DNA of 64,000 bases from Blautia parvula (GCF_020215665.1 NZ_CP084061.1:1761001-1825000), one strand, 5' to 3'; counted from the stretch's first letter, positions 53,702 through 62,289 are shown. Numbers and translations are program-made. The notes: generated from the sequence alone by a model not told the origin.

Positions 53702-53917
53702 GTGGAAAACAGAGTTGAAGAATTAAGAAAAAAAGCTGGCATGAACCAGGATGATTTCGCAAAAGCAATTAGAGTTTCAAGACAAACGATCAGTTCAATC
53801 GAAACAGGGAAGTATAATCCTTCATTGGAACTGGCCTTTACGATTGCAGATTTCTTTGACACAAGCATAGAAAAAATTTTTATTCATGAAAGGGGTTGTC
53901 AAAATGAAAAAAAGTAA
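53702..53917 (+). CDS. XRE-family HTH regulator
   Basis: 71 residues: MENRVEELRKKAGMNQDDFA, then RVSRQTISSIETGKYNPSLE and IADFFDTSIEKIF, the standard short regulator usually paired with a membrane protein in Firmicutes. The start is GTG 53702, which lies the right distance from GAGGAGG; an overlapping ATG is out of frame. It overlaps the next gene by 14 bases. Confidence 0.9.
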   Translation: MENRVEELRKKAGMNQDDFAKAIRVSRQTISSIETGKYNPSLELAFTIADFFDTSIEKIFIHERGCQNEKK

Positions 53918-54347
53918 TTTAATCACAGGAATCGTGTATTTATTGGCAGGAATCGTTTTTCTGGGCACCGCATTATTGACTGATACAAAATTAGATGGTT
54001 TATTTTTCGGTTTTGCAGGCGCCGGTATCATCCCCGGAATCATGATGATATTTAAATATTGCTATTGGTCCTCTCCGAAAAATAAAGAGCGTTATGCTGA
54101 AAAACTGGAAAAAGAAAAAATCGAATTACACGATGAATTAAAAGAAAAGTTGAGAGACAAGTCCGGAAGATATGCATATACGGCAGGGCTTTTTGTGATC
54201 GCGCTCTCCATGATGCTCTTTGCAGTCTTAAATTCTCTGGAAATCGTACAAACAGGTAATATTATCGTTTTAGTCCTGGGCGGATATTTAGTCTTTCAGA
54301 TTGTGATTGGTATTGTGATATTTAATCACTTAATGAAAAAGTATTAA
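53904..54347 (+). CDS. membrane protein paired with the XRE regulator
   Basis: 147 residues with four membrane segments in two pairs (about 5-25, 32-52, 92-112 and 120-143) separated by a charged Lys/Glu-rich loop (YAEKLEKEKIELHDELKEK). ATG 53904 follows AAAGGGG inside the regulator gene. XRE and small-membrane-protein pairs of this kind are common; the protein may sense membrane stress or modulate the regulator, which is an inference. Confidence 0.75.
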   Translation: MKKSNLITGIVYLLAGIVFLGTALLTDTKLDGLFFGFAGAGIIPGIMMIFKYCYWSSPKNKERYAEKLEKEKIELHDELKEKLRDKSGRYAYTAGLFVIALSMMLFAVLNSLEIVQTGNIIVLVLGGYLVFQIVIGIVIFNHLMKKY

Positions 54348-54450
54348 ATATATGTTCCTGCTCATTTAAATCAGTGCCCTCAAAGTTAAAGAAAAACATT
54401 CACGCAAATCCACCTTTGGCGATAGGATTTTTGCCTGGCTGCTAAGCGGA

Positions 54451-54490
54451 TTCTTACGGTCAGCGCATTTCTGCGCTGACCTACTGGATT
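54451..54490. repeat. partial copy of the intergenic inverted-repeat family
   Basis: Contains TTCTTACGGTCAGCGCA and TGCGCTGACC, an inverted repeat (54459-54467 with 54472-54480) like the one inside the element at 10119-10254. It lies in the 200-base gap between the XRE-associated gene and the secreted-protein cluster. Confidence 0.4.
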
Positions 54491-54547
54491 TCATAACACA
54501 ACCAGAAAAACAGCTTACAGGATTAACCTATTTTAATCGTTATTTTT

Positions 54548-55255
54548 CTATTCTGCTTCAGTTGGAACATCTACTATAAATGTTCCAATTACAGTTTCTC
54601 CATCCTCTTCATAAAGAGGAACTTCATATGCAGTCGGCGTATATTCCAACGCTTCTTCTAATGTCTGTGGGACTGCATTGATATCAGCTTCTTTTACATA
54701 TCCCTCTGTTCCATCCACACCTATTGCACTCACTAAATCTGGCTGTATCCCGTATAAAAGCAATTCATATTCTGAACCATATATTTCACCATTTTCATTT
54801 CTGATAATTTCAACCTCGGAATCCGAAAAAGTCTGCGCTGGGCTATTTATCAAAGTATGTGCGCTATAACTACCAGTTGAAGGATTATATATGTAGGATG
54901 TTCCTCCAGCTTTGTAATTACCTCTTGTACTATTTGTTGGTGTAGATGCAATAATACTTTGTGCGCCACCACCATTGTAGATTACACCAGTGGATTTAAC
55001 CAAACTACCATTTAAATATAATCTCGCTAATGATCCCATACGGCCGCCAGCTACACCTTTACTTGCCATTGTTGTAGCATTCGCCCACATAGCACTACCA
55101 TTTCCATGCGTAGATGTTTTTCCTTTATAGGTAACTCCTTCAACACTTGGGAATATAAGCCAGCTTGATTCCGTATACGCTTGTACTACTACAGATGAAC
55201 TTAAGATGAGTACACATAATAAAACAGCGAATAATTTTTTCTTATTTTTTTTCAT
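54548..55255 (-). CDS. secreted protein of unknown function with shared C-terminal module
   Basis: 235 residues. A signal peptide (KKLFAVLLCVLILSSSVVVQA, without the first residues, cut near residue 26) and a Ser/Thr/Gly/Asn-rich, probably beta-structured domain (about 30-140). A C-terminal module of about 85 residues (NENGEIYGSE, PDLVSAIGVDGTEGYVKEAD, AYEVPLYEEDGETVIGTFIV) is clearly related to the next protein. The module is common in Lachnospiraceae surface proteins as I recall. ATG 55255 follows GGAG. Confidence 0.75.
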   Translation of the reverse strand: MKKNKKKLFAVLLCVLILSSSVVVQAYTESSWLIFPSVEGVTYKGKTSTHGNGSAMWANATTMASKGVAGGRMGSLARLYLNGSLVKSTGVIYNGGGAQSIIASTPTNSTRGNYKAGGTSYIYNPSTGSYSAHTLINSPAQTFSDSEVEIIRNENGEIYGSEYELLLYGIQPDLVSAIGVDGTEGYVKEADINAVPQTLEEALEYTPTAYEVPLYEEDGETVIGTFIVDVPTEAE

Positions 55256-55272
55256 TTAATTCTCCTTCCAGA

Positions 55273-55671
55273 CTATCTTTTTGCATTGGGAACCAGTATA
55301 AACTTTCCAATTACTGTTTTACCATCCTGTAAGTAAAGAGGCACTGAATATGCTTTTGTAGATTTATTTAATGCTTCTGCCTCTTCTGGTGATTCGGCTA
55401 CTTTGCCAGCTGATTCGCTTAATTTCACATATCCTTGAATATTATCTTCACCTATTGCTAACATTAAATCTGGTGGAAACATATTTTCTATTGCTGGTCC
55501 ATAAGTCTCACCGTTTTCATTCTCTGGATATCCATTAAGCACAACCTCCTCTTCAGTCGGTACTATCAATTCATTATTAGTTGTTCGATAGCAATATATT
55601 ACTACTATAATAAGAATAAAAATAATCAACAAAAAAACTAGTATTCGTTTATTTTTTATTAATTTAGGCAA
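55273..55671 (-). CDS. membrane-anchored protein consisting mainly of the shared module
   Basis: 132 residues. A basic N-terminus, one membrane anchor (ILVFLLIIFILIIVVIYCY, about 10-28), then the same module as the neighbour (NENGETYGPA, PDLMLAIGEDNIQGYVKLSE, AYSVPLYLQDGKTVIGKFIL). The start is TTG 55671 after GGGAGGAG. The two genes are 17 bases apart and probably form one unit. Confidence 0.75.
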   Translation of the reverse strand: MPKLIKNKRILVFLLIIFILIIVVIYCYRTTNNELIVPTEEEVVLNGYPENENGETYGPAIENMFPPDLMLAIGEDNIQGYVKLSESAGKVAESPEEAEALNKSTKAYSVPLYLQDGKTVIGKFILVPNAKR

Positions 55672-55778
55672 ACTTTCACTCCTCCCTATTAAATCAAATT
55701 TTTAGACTTACCTCCCCATCGGAATCACCTCTTTCCTTCATTTGGAAACTATATATACAGGTAATCCAATTATTCACA

Positions 55779-55937
55779 TTATTGTTTTTGAATATTTTCT
55801 TGTTCAACTAAGGATTGCTCTATTTCCATTCTTTTATCCGCCCACTTTTCCTCCAATTCTCCCAAATAAATTTGATTTTCTGTAAATTCTTTGATGTATT
55901 CTTGTTTTAAACTTTCCATATATTTTTCAATAGTCAT
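55779..55937 (-). CDS. 52-residue helical protein
   Basis: Starts MTIEKYMESLKQEYIKEF and ends EQENIQKQ; a highly charged single helix. ATG 55937 lies 6 bases after the stop of the upstream 112-residue gene, with an AAAGAG stretch between, so co-translation is likely. No family recognised. Confidence 0.5.
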   Translation of the reverse strand: MTIEKYMESLKQEYIKEFTENQIYLGELEEKWADKRMEIEQSLVEQENIQKQ

Positions 55938-55943
55938 ACTCTT

Positions 55944-56279
55944 TCATGTTACTTCTCTCATAGCATCTTCATAATTCTGTGCACCGCCATAAGATTCATA
56001 GAGTGCATCAACTTCTCCATCTTTCTTCATCTGCTCGTAAGTTTCAATATTGAAGGCTATTGCTTTATCCAACTCCTTGTCAGAAGCCAAATAACCAGCT
56101 TCTTTAGCAACATAGTATAATGTTTTGAATTTACATATAAATTTAAAAGCATCATCTTCGGGGTTATCAGAATTTGCTAATTTAAAAACTTCTGTCTGCC
56201 ATTCAATGTCATGTAATATTCCTAATATCAACATATTCATTTCACCAAGCTGAGTCTCAGAGTTCGATTTCCTCCCCAT
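55944..56279 (-). CDS. acidic cytoplasmic protein of unknown function
   Basis: About 111 residues (MGRKSNSETQLGEMNMLILG, then EWQTEVFKLANSDNPEDDAF, KTLYYVAKEAGYL), helical and soluble. ATG 56279 lies in a conserved initiation block AAAGAGTGATTCCAATGGGG that recurs at two other places in this cluster. The gene is intact, unlike the sequences after the other two copies. It may belong with the secreted-protein genes. Confidence 0.55.
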   Translation of the reverse strand: MGRKSNSETQLGEMNMLILGILHDIEWQTEVFKLANSDNPEDDAFKFICKFKTLYYVAKEAGYLASDKELDKAIAFNIETYEQMKKDGEVDALYESYGGAQNYEDAMREVT

Positions 56280-56324
56280 TGGAATCACTCTTTCTTACTT
56301 CAGTATCATGTTAATATTTTGTTC

Positions 56325-56789
56325 TTATTTTTGACCTTTTGTTTTATAGATTATTAAAGTACGAGTCAATGTATAAAACCCCCAGAAGATAGATGCAATT
56401 AAAAAATAAGCTGTATTAAGCACAGGTATCGTCCTAGAGAAGAATGAAGCAGCATCTTCATTAATCACTTTTCCCAAATTATCACGCAACAGACTAATTG
56501 GATAATAAATTTGATTATATGATTTCAAATCAATCAAAATCAATAACACGCAAATAGTCACAATTTGAATCGCAATATTTTTCAAATTTTCTTTTTTTGT
56601 TATATGGCTGTTTATGATGAATAATGAAAGCAAAATTCCTCCAACCACCATCAGTACACATATTAACACAAACCATACCATGCTATTATTGGTTATACAT
56701 GCTATTACCATATTACAGAAATACATAAAAACAAATACAAATAAGTATATACCCAGTGTTTTTAGTATCTGGTAAAGAATATTTCTCAT
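56325..56789 (-). CDS. four-segment membrane protein of unknown function
   Basis: 154 residues with four hydrophobic segments (about 10-30, 38-60, 72-90 and 118-142) and short charged loops. ATG 56789 follows GGAG. AT-rich like the rest of the cluster. No motif recognised. Confidence 0.55.
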   Translation of the reverse strand: MRNILYQILKTLGIYLFVFVFMYFCNMVIACITNNSMVWFVLICVLMVVGGILLSLFIINSHITKKENLKNIAIQIVTICVLLILIDLKSYNQIYYPISLLRDNLGKVINEDAASFFSRTIPVLNTAYFLIASIFWGFYTLTRTLIIYKTKGQK

Positions 56790-56824
56790 TTAATTCATCT
56801 CCAATTAGCCTGAATGCTTTTGAT

Positions 56825-57511
56825 TTAGTGGCTTAATATTCGTAAGTGAACATCCTTTCCGTACCCAGTATTACATTGCATATCCAAATACAAAATCAAT
56901 CCTACAAAAGATCCATATCCGGCTCCGTAATAAGTAAACGCATTAATGGTAGGATATGTAATCCTGTAATTCCCACTGGTAGAACCATAATCTACTTGTC
57001 TCCAATTAGGGAAATCACTTCTCCTACTAACCCATTGTCCACTAACCCCGTACAATTCATTTAGCGGACCAAAATTATCTATCCATATCAAAGTTCCGTA
57101 GGCAGTAATTCCATCTTACGTTACATTATCCTCATTATGCACTTACTCAGATGCTACTGCAGTTAATGCGTATAGATGACTACTATCTTCATTGGCAGAA
57201 CGCGTGACTGTTCCTAAATCCCTTATTGTCGCCTTTACCTCCAAGACAGTTTCTTTTCCATTTTCATCTGTCGACGTCGCAATGCAGTTATCTAGTATCT
57301 CTTGTGTAATAGGCACATCTGAGATTCCAACCTCTGCTCTTCCAAGTTCAACAGTGTCATCCAGTGTATTTACCAAAGACATACACTGTTGTCGAAAAAC
57401 AAATTCGCTTGCGGCTTGAGCGACTTCTGTATCGCTTGCTGCACCCACAGGCATAACAGATGAAACACATAATAGCCCTACAATTATCAAAGAAATTATT
57501 CATTTTTTCAT
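56825..57511 (-). pseudogene. secreted protein gene interrupted by three stop codons
   Basis: A single frame runs from ATG 57511 (after GAGGAG) to 56825. It encodes MKK-stop-IISLIIVGLLCVSSVMPVGAA (a signal peptide with TGA as codon 4), a mature part to LYALTAVASE-stop, a second TAA eight codons later, and then GTLIWIDNFGPLNELYGVSG to the end. The frame is the same throughout, so three nonsense changes rather than frameshifts disable it. The intact ancestor would be about 228 residues. Confidence 0.7.
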
Positions 57512-57670
57512 ATACTTCTCCTCTCAAAACAGTTAATAACCACCACTCACTAATCTGTACCACATCTCTCCATTGGAATCACCTGCTTTCAATTTTATGA
57601 TACATATCAAAACACATTAATCTCTTTTAGTACTACTCTCTTTTAATACTATTATTATTTTTATATGTAT

Positions 57671-57699
57671 ATATTACCATATATTCTATGTATTTACAA
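57671..57699 (-). promoter_or_regulatory. promoter of the minus-strand secreted-protein cluster
   Basis: On the minus strand TTGTAA, a 17-base spacer and TAATAT, followed by a long leader to the conserved initiation block near 57590. Confidence 0.45.
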
Positions 57700-57789
57700 A
57701 TGTTTCTGTGAATATTATATATATCCTGTAATCAAGAGCCGATGCAGCTATTCTTTTAACTACATCGCTTTATTAATCCCTTCATTTAT

Positions 57790-58297
57790 TTGAATTTATA
57801 ATGCACGGGAGAACACCTATCTGGATGAAAGATATCTTGACATTCTTCAGTCCAAAGGGCCCAAAAGCCGCAGGGTTTATATCTCCAGAGAACTTGCAGA
57901 ATATCAGATGGGTTATGATAACCGTATTGAGAGTCTGTTTCCGAAGCGTAAGAGTTTCTTTCCCAACAAAGCTGACTGTCCCTACAGTCCAGCCATGCCG
58001 GAGAAAAATTTCCTGCGTTTCTGGTATGCGGCTTTTCCTGAAAAGAAGTATTCGGGCGTAAGCATCCGCGCATATGACTTCCGGCACCATTTTGTCTATG
58101 CAAATATGAACCGCTGGTTGCGGTAGGGTAAAGATGTAGATGTCATGTTCCCACACCTGATGCGGTATATAGGGTATTCCGATGTCAAGAATACCCTGTA
58201 CTACTTTCATCTGATAGCAGATGTTTACGGCACTCTCATTGACAAATCAAGCCACTCGGAGGAGTTGATACCGGAGGTGGATAATGAGGAGACATAA
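57790..58297 (+). pseudogene. tyrosine recombinase, 5'-truncated and interrupted
   Basis: The frame encodes the C-terminal half of a tyrosine recombinase: SIRAYDFRHHFVYANMNRWL carries an R-x-x-x-x-R-H-like catalytic region, then after a TAG at 58124-58126 the rest (DVMFPHLMRYIGYSDVKNTLYYFHL) with the Tyr. The start of the gene is missing. The end overlaps the next recombinase by 14 bases, as in the three-recombinase (RIT/Tn554-type) elements. Confidence 0.7.
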
Positions 58298-58803
58298 GAA
58301 ATCAAAAGCACAAGACAGTGCATTTTTCTGGTCCCCCCTGCGTTTTTTAGAACACGAACTGCCAGCAATTAGGAAGAAAAGTCAGAATACGGTTGCTTCC
58401 TACCGGACTTCGCTTAACATCTGTATTGATTATCTTGAGGACATGAAAGGCCTCCGACGTGAGCGCATATGTTTCCGGGACTTGAATAAGGAAAACCTGA
58501 AAAATTATCTTGTATGGATGGGACAGATCAGAGAATGGAGCCCAAAGACCTGCAATCTCCGGCCAACAGTAATCAGCGGATATTACCCCGGGGTTCGTGT
58601 CAAGCAAAACAATATCCATCTGTAAGATTGAATACTTTGAGGACCAATAGATGGCGGCGCTTCTTCAGGCACCAGGCAAGGAAAAGCGGTTAGAACGCCG
58701 AAACAAGATGATGCTCATCCTAGGATATGATGCCGCCACGCGAGTTGGAGAACTGATAAGTCTGAAAGTGGAAGATCTGCATCTTGATGCAGAAACACCT
58801 TTG
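58284..58803 (+). pseudogene. second tyrosine recombinase, broken
   Basis: The N-terminal SAM-like domain (FLEHELPAIRKKSQNTVASY, DLNKENLKNYLVWMG) is intact to about 58622. The sequence then loses some codons, shifts frame, and shows a TAG at 58648-58650 where a Gln codon would be expected, before the catalytic domain starts (MAALLQAPGKEKRLERRNKM, GYDAATRVGELISLKVEDL). It stops near 58803, so the C-terminus is lost. Remains of a mobile element. Confidence 0.7.
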
Positions 58804-58893
58804 CTACTGCCATTTTATACACATTCTTTTTCTTTTTATTGTGTGTATAAATAAAAGGAATAGTTTCAAATACAAAAAAAAGACCGACTGGTA

Positions 58894-58901
58894 AAATAAC
58901 C
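58894..58901. repeat. left target-site duplication of the IS
   Basis: AAATAACC, identical to 60384-60391. Confidence 0.8.
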
Positions 58902-60383
58902 GAGACTATGAAGAAAAGTCTGTAAATAAGATTCTTCTATGATAATGAGTGGTGAAAAGTCTTAAGAATAGGCTTTTCACCCTTACTTTATATATAACAG
59001 TTACAAAAAGGCATGTCAACAGCAGGCGGTAAATCCGCCTGTTATTTGCTCATGTTCAATCACTCCGGAAGCCGTCCTTCGTACATGATACTTAATTCTC
59101 CATACACCTGAGCCCAGTTCCGGATGGTTGTGGTCCATTTCTTTGTAGCCTCAAAGGTTGCTAAATATAACGCTTTGAGCAACGCTGTGTCGCTTGGAAA
59201 TACGCTTCTCTGGCGGTTCAGCTTTCGATAAGTGGAATTCAGCGATTCAATGGCATTTGTCGTATATATGACCTTCCTGACCATTGCTGAAAACTTGAAA
59301 ATTGGGGATATGGCATCCCAGTTATCCTTCCAGCGCTTCATGGAATTCGGATATTTGGGCGTCCATTTTTCTGTTACCCGGTCAAGTGCTGCCAGCGCCT
59401 TTTTTTCATCAGCTGCCTGGTAGATGGTCTTTAGATCTGCAGCAAATGCCTTCCTGTCTTTATCTGGAACATATTTTAATGTGTTTCTTACCTGATGGAC
59501 AATGCATCTCTGATATTCTGTTTTGGGGAATGCGGCAGCAATGGCTTCCTTTATTCCCGTAAGGCCGTCCGCACAGATGATGAGGATGTCTTTTACCCCC
59601 CGGTTCTTCAGTTCATTTAAAACAGACAGCCAGTATTTTGAACTTTCATTCTCTCCCACATGGATTGTCAGTACCTCTTTCTTTCCTTCTGTATTGATCC
59701 CAAGGATGACATAGGCGGCAAGCTTGCGGATCACACCATTGTCACGGACAGAATAGTGGATGGCGTCAATGTAAAGGATGGGATAGACATTATCCAGAGG
59801 ACGGTTCTGCCAGTCTTCGATCTGAGGAAGGATCTTGTCTGTAACATCAGAAATAAATCCTTCCGAGGTCTCAAATCCGTAGATATCTTCAATAGCTTCA
59901 GATATCTGCCGGGTAGTCATTCCCTTCGCATACATGGAGATGATCTTCTGGTCAATATCAGAAATGTCTTTCTGGCGTTTTTTGACCACCTGTGGTTCAA
60001 AGGTAGATTTTCGGTCTTGCGGCACATCGATTTCCATGGAACCGAAACTACTGTTGACCCGTTTTCGTTTGTAACCGTTCCGGTAATCATCATTGTCTGA
60101 GCGTTCCGATTTTTGATATCCCAGGTGATCATCCAGCTCAGCCTCCATCATTTCCTTGATGGTTCCGCCAAGAAGATCTTTCAGGGCATCCTGAATGTCT
60201 TCAGCTGTCTGAATATCGTATTCTTCCAAAAGCTGATGGATAATGCTGCGCTTTCCTTCCGTCATTTGTACTCTGTGTACTGGTTTCTTTTGTCTTGCCA
60301 TAATAAAAGGCCCTCCTATGATTTTTATTTTATCATAGAAGAACCTTATAAATCCTATTTTACAGAAAAAGTTTCACACTCTC
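58902..60383 (-). mobile_element. intact IS256-family insertion sequence, 1482 bp
   Basis: Ends begin GAGACTATGAAG on the left and, inverted, GAGAGTGTGAAA on the right. The terminal inverted repeats share ..TTCTTCTATGATAA further in. The element is flanked by the 8-bp duplication AAATAACC and contains one full transposase gene. 8-bp duplications are normal for IS256. Joining the flanks recreates a hairpin followed by T residues, so it jumped into the loop of a terminator. Confidence 0.9.
59060..60301 (-). CDS. IS256-family transposase
   Basis: 413 residues, full length for the family. DDE motif: first Asp in LYIDAIHYSV, second in IICADGLTGIKEAI, Glu in TTNAIESLNS; the family C/H motif CIVHQVRNTLKYV is present. 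ATG 60301 follows AGGAGG. It looks intact, so the element may still move. Confidence 0.95.
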   Translation of the reverse strand: MARQKKPVHRVQMTEGKRSIIHQLLEEYDIQTAEDIQDALKDLLGGTIKEMMEAELDDHLGYQKSERSDNDDYRNGYKRKRVNSSFGSMEIDVPQDRKSTFEPQVVKKRQKDISDIDQKIISMYAKGMTTRQISEAIEDIYGFETSEGFISDVTDKILPQIEDWQNRPLDNVYPILYIDAIHYSVRDNGVIRKLAAYVILGINTEGKKEVLTIHVGENESSKYWLSVLNELKNRGVKDILIICADGLTGIKEAIAAAFPKTEYQRCIVHQVRNTLKYVPDKDRKAFAADLKTIYQAADEKKALAALDRVTEKWTPKYPNSMKRWKDNWDAISPIFKFSAMVRKVIYTTNAIESLNSTYRKLNRQRSVFPSDTALLKALYLATFEATKKWTTTIRNWAQVYGELSIMYEGRLPE

Positions 60384-60391
60384 AAATAACC
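60384..60391. repeat. right target-site duplication of the IS
   Basis: AAATAACC, followed by AAGTCGGCCTTTTT, which pairs with GACCGACT left of the element. Confidence 0.8.
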
Positions 60392-60415
60392 AAGTCGGCC
60401 TTTTTAACTATGGTA

Positions 60416-60898
60416 TTAGTATAGTGAACCATCCACGCTGCAAGACAAACTAACAGACTTATCAATTGTTTCTAAAATAGTGTTTCCATAAAAATGTGTA
60501 CCTGTAGCTCTTGCTGTTGCTATATTTCCACTGCGGCTGGAAGAACGATCTGTGATCTTCCAAAAACTGGTATATGAGTCAGCATCCACATAAGCACTTG
60601 TACACCTCACACTATTACCTGTGTATGCAAAACTTCCTGTAACTTTCACATACCATAAAGCCGTTCTATTACTGTAATATGTTGACGTTTTTAAACCTGA
60701 TTTAGTTCCGTTACCATACAGAGCAATTGGTGATTCTGCTAAAATAGTCTCTATATAATCACCATTTTCAAGATATTCTCGTTCAACACTAATAATGTTT
60801 TCTTGTGTATCTGTTGGAGCTGCTGAAACCACCACCACTTGTAAACATAACATCATTATAACCGATAAGATCCCAACTAATTTTTTAATTTTTTTTAT
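60416..60898 (-). CDS. secreted protein of unknown function, start codon unclear
   Basis: About 160 residues: a signal peptide (KKLVGILSVIMMLCLQVVVVSA) and a Ser/Thr-rich beta domain (TALWYVKVTGSFAYTGNSVR, FWKITDRSSSRSGN, TGTHFYGN), a type common in Clostridia secretomes. The ribosome site AGGAGGGGG is followed at normal distance by ATA (60898-60896) then AAAAAAATT, where ATG would be expected. A TTG at 60916 precedes the site. So the start codon may be lost, or ATA/TTG is used. Overlaps the DUF6120 gene by 14 bases. Confidence 0.65.
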   Translation of the reverse strand: MKKIKKLVGILSVIMMLCLQVVVVSAAPTDTQENIISVEREYLENGDYIETILAESPIALYGNGTKSGLKTSTYYSNRTALWYVKVTGSFAYTGNSVRCTSAYVDADSYTSFWKITDRSSSRSGNIATARATGTHFYGNTILETIDKSVSLSCSVDGSLY

Positions 60899-61301
60899 AA
60901 CTATCCCCCTCCTCAATAATAATTACTTCTTTATCAATAATAGTATTTTTACACTCAATATATAACCTATAATAAAATAATCCCCAGACAAAACAACAGC
61001 AAAGAACTACTACACTTAAACCTAACACCACCCATTTTCTTAAATGTTTTTTATTTATGCTTGATATTAAATAATCTGGGGTTTGTCCGGCAATATATTC
61101 ACAAAAAACTTCCTCTGGTCGTCCAAACACTTCAACCAATTCTTCGTATGTACATCCCGGATTTTCTTTTACATATTCTGTTAAATTGAATTTTAGATTT
61201 GTTAAAAACCTCCCATTCATATAATTTACGTTTAAGAATAATTCTCTCAATATCTTATAATACTTTTTCGCACAATTATTTCTCATATAGACCAATTCCA
61301 T
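60885..61301 (-). CDS. DUF6120 family membrane protein
   Basis: 138 residues. An N-terminal cytoplasmic part like a 'DUF1700/HAAS' helical domain (FNLTEYVKENPGCTYEELVEVFGRPEEV in order), then one membrane segment (WVVLGLSVVVLCCCFVWGLF, about 93-113) and a short external tail. It resembles DUF6120 proteins that follow PadR regulators. ATG 61301 follows AGGAGG. It lies 1 base after the PadR stop. Confidence 0.7.
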   Translation of the reverse strand: MELVYMRNNCAKKYYKILRELFLNVNYMNGRFLTNLKFNLTEYVKENPGCTYEELVEVFGRPEEVFCEYIAGQTPDYLISSINKKHLRKWVVLGLSVVVLCCCFVWGLFYYRLYIECKNTIIDKEVIIIEEGDSYKKN

Positions 61302-61302
61302 A

Positions 61303-61662
61303 CTATACAACATCCTCCTGCGATACCTCATGGGGAACGTAATCCAATACCATATGGACAGCTTTTTCAAATTCATCATAACCTTCAAGCATATATCCTA
61401 ACACTTCTCTTCCGGCATCTTCTATGTGATAATATATACGAGGAGGCGTATCGCCAACGGCCCGCTTATAATCTGTTATGTACCCTTTACTCACTAATCT
61501 ATCAAGTGATGTATACATAGAACCATTTGTTACCTCAATTACACCATTTGTTACCTTTTTTAAAATCTGTGAGATTTGATACCCATAACAATCTCCTTCA
61601 ACAAGAATTCTTAAATACAAAAAATCCATTATTCCCTTTTTAAATCCATCACAATATCTCAC
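61303..61662 (-). CDS. PadR-family transcriptional regulator
   Basis: 119 residues with the PadR winged helix: KKGIMDFLYLRILVEGDCYG, ISQILKKVTNG, SMYTSLDRLVSKGYITDYK, PPRIYYHIEDAGREVL. The start is GTG 61662 behind AGAGGTG; the ATG one base earlier is read as ATG-TGA and is not used. First gene of the PadR-DUF6120-secreted-protein unit and probably its regulator. Confidence 0.85.
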   Translation of the reverse strand: MRYCDGFKKGIMDFLYLRILVEGDCYGYQISQILKKVTNGVIEVTNGSMYTSLDRLVSKGYITDYKRAVGDTPPRIYYHIEDAGREVLGYMLEGYDEFEKAVHMVLDYVPHEVSQEDVV

Positions 61663-61864
61663 ATTTTCACCTCTTTCTATATACTATGTTAAAATGAATA
61701 GTCGTAAATGTCAATAGTAGTTTTTATTTATATTAAAAACAACAATATTATCTAGTTAAAACTAATATTAATTAGGTATTTTGAACACTTTCATCAAACA
61801 ATTAACCATCAGAAACACCGGTCAAATAACTTCTGCATTAAGGACTGTAATTATGCAGTCTTTT

Positions 61865-62087
61865 TTTAATATTCATAATCATATGGATTACGCCAACGTC
61901 TACCATAGTTTGGAATCGCCACCCTAGTTTCAGATTCGCTCTTATACAGCCTTGTTGTTCTTAACCTGATACCCTCTTTTCCAGCTCCATACTTTAAGAC
62001 GCAAAATTTACCTTGCACGGTTTCTATTATACCCTGTACAGGAATGCAATAGCCTTGCAGAAACCAGCACTCTTCACCTACGTATAT
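61865..62087 (-). pseudogene. fragment of a mobile-element protein
   Basis: An open frame without a start encodes about 73 residues (YVGEECWFLQGYCIPVQGII, KFCVLKYGAGKEGIRLRTTR, NPYDYEY). It resembles small accessory proteins of conjugative elements in Firmicutes. A stop precedes it. Marks the edge of the decayed mobile region. The rest of 61663-62299 has no gene that I can support. Confidence 0.35.
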
Positions 62088-62289
62088 TTATAGCCATTAT
62101 AATGTTCTATCGAAACGATCCTATCTATATACACGTCTATGTGTCCTTCGGCAAGCCTTAATCTAACACGCAAGGGTTTTTATTTCACCTCGGCAGTTAA
62201 ACGTGGCTATGACGCATACAGAATTATTAGAAACCGGATATGAAGCTCTGGGTGTCTCGAACACTGGTCCATCACACAAATGTGCTATG

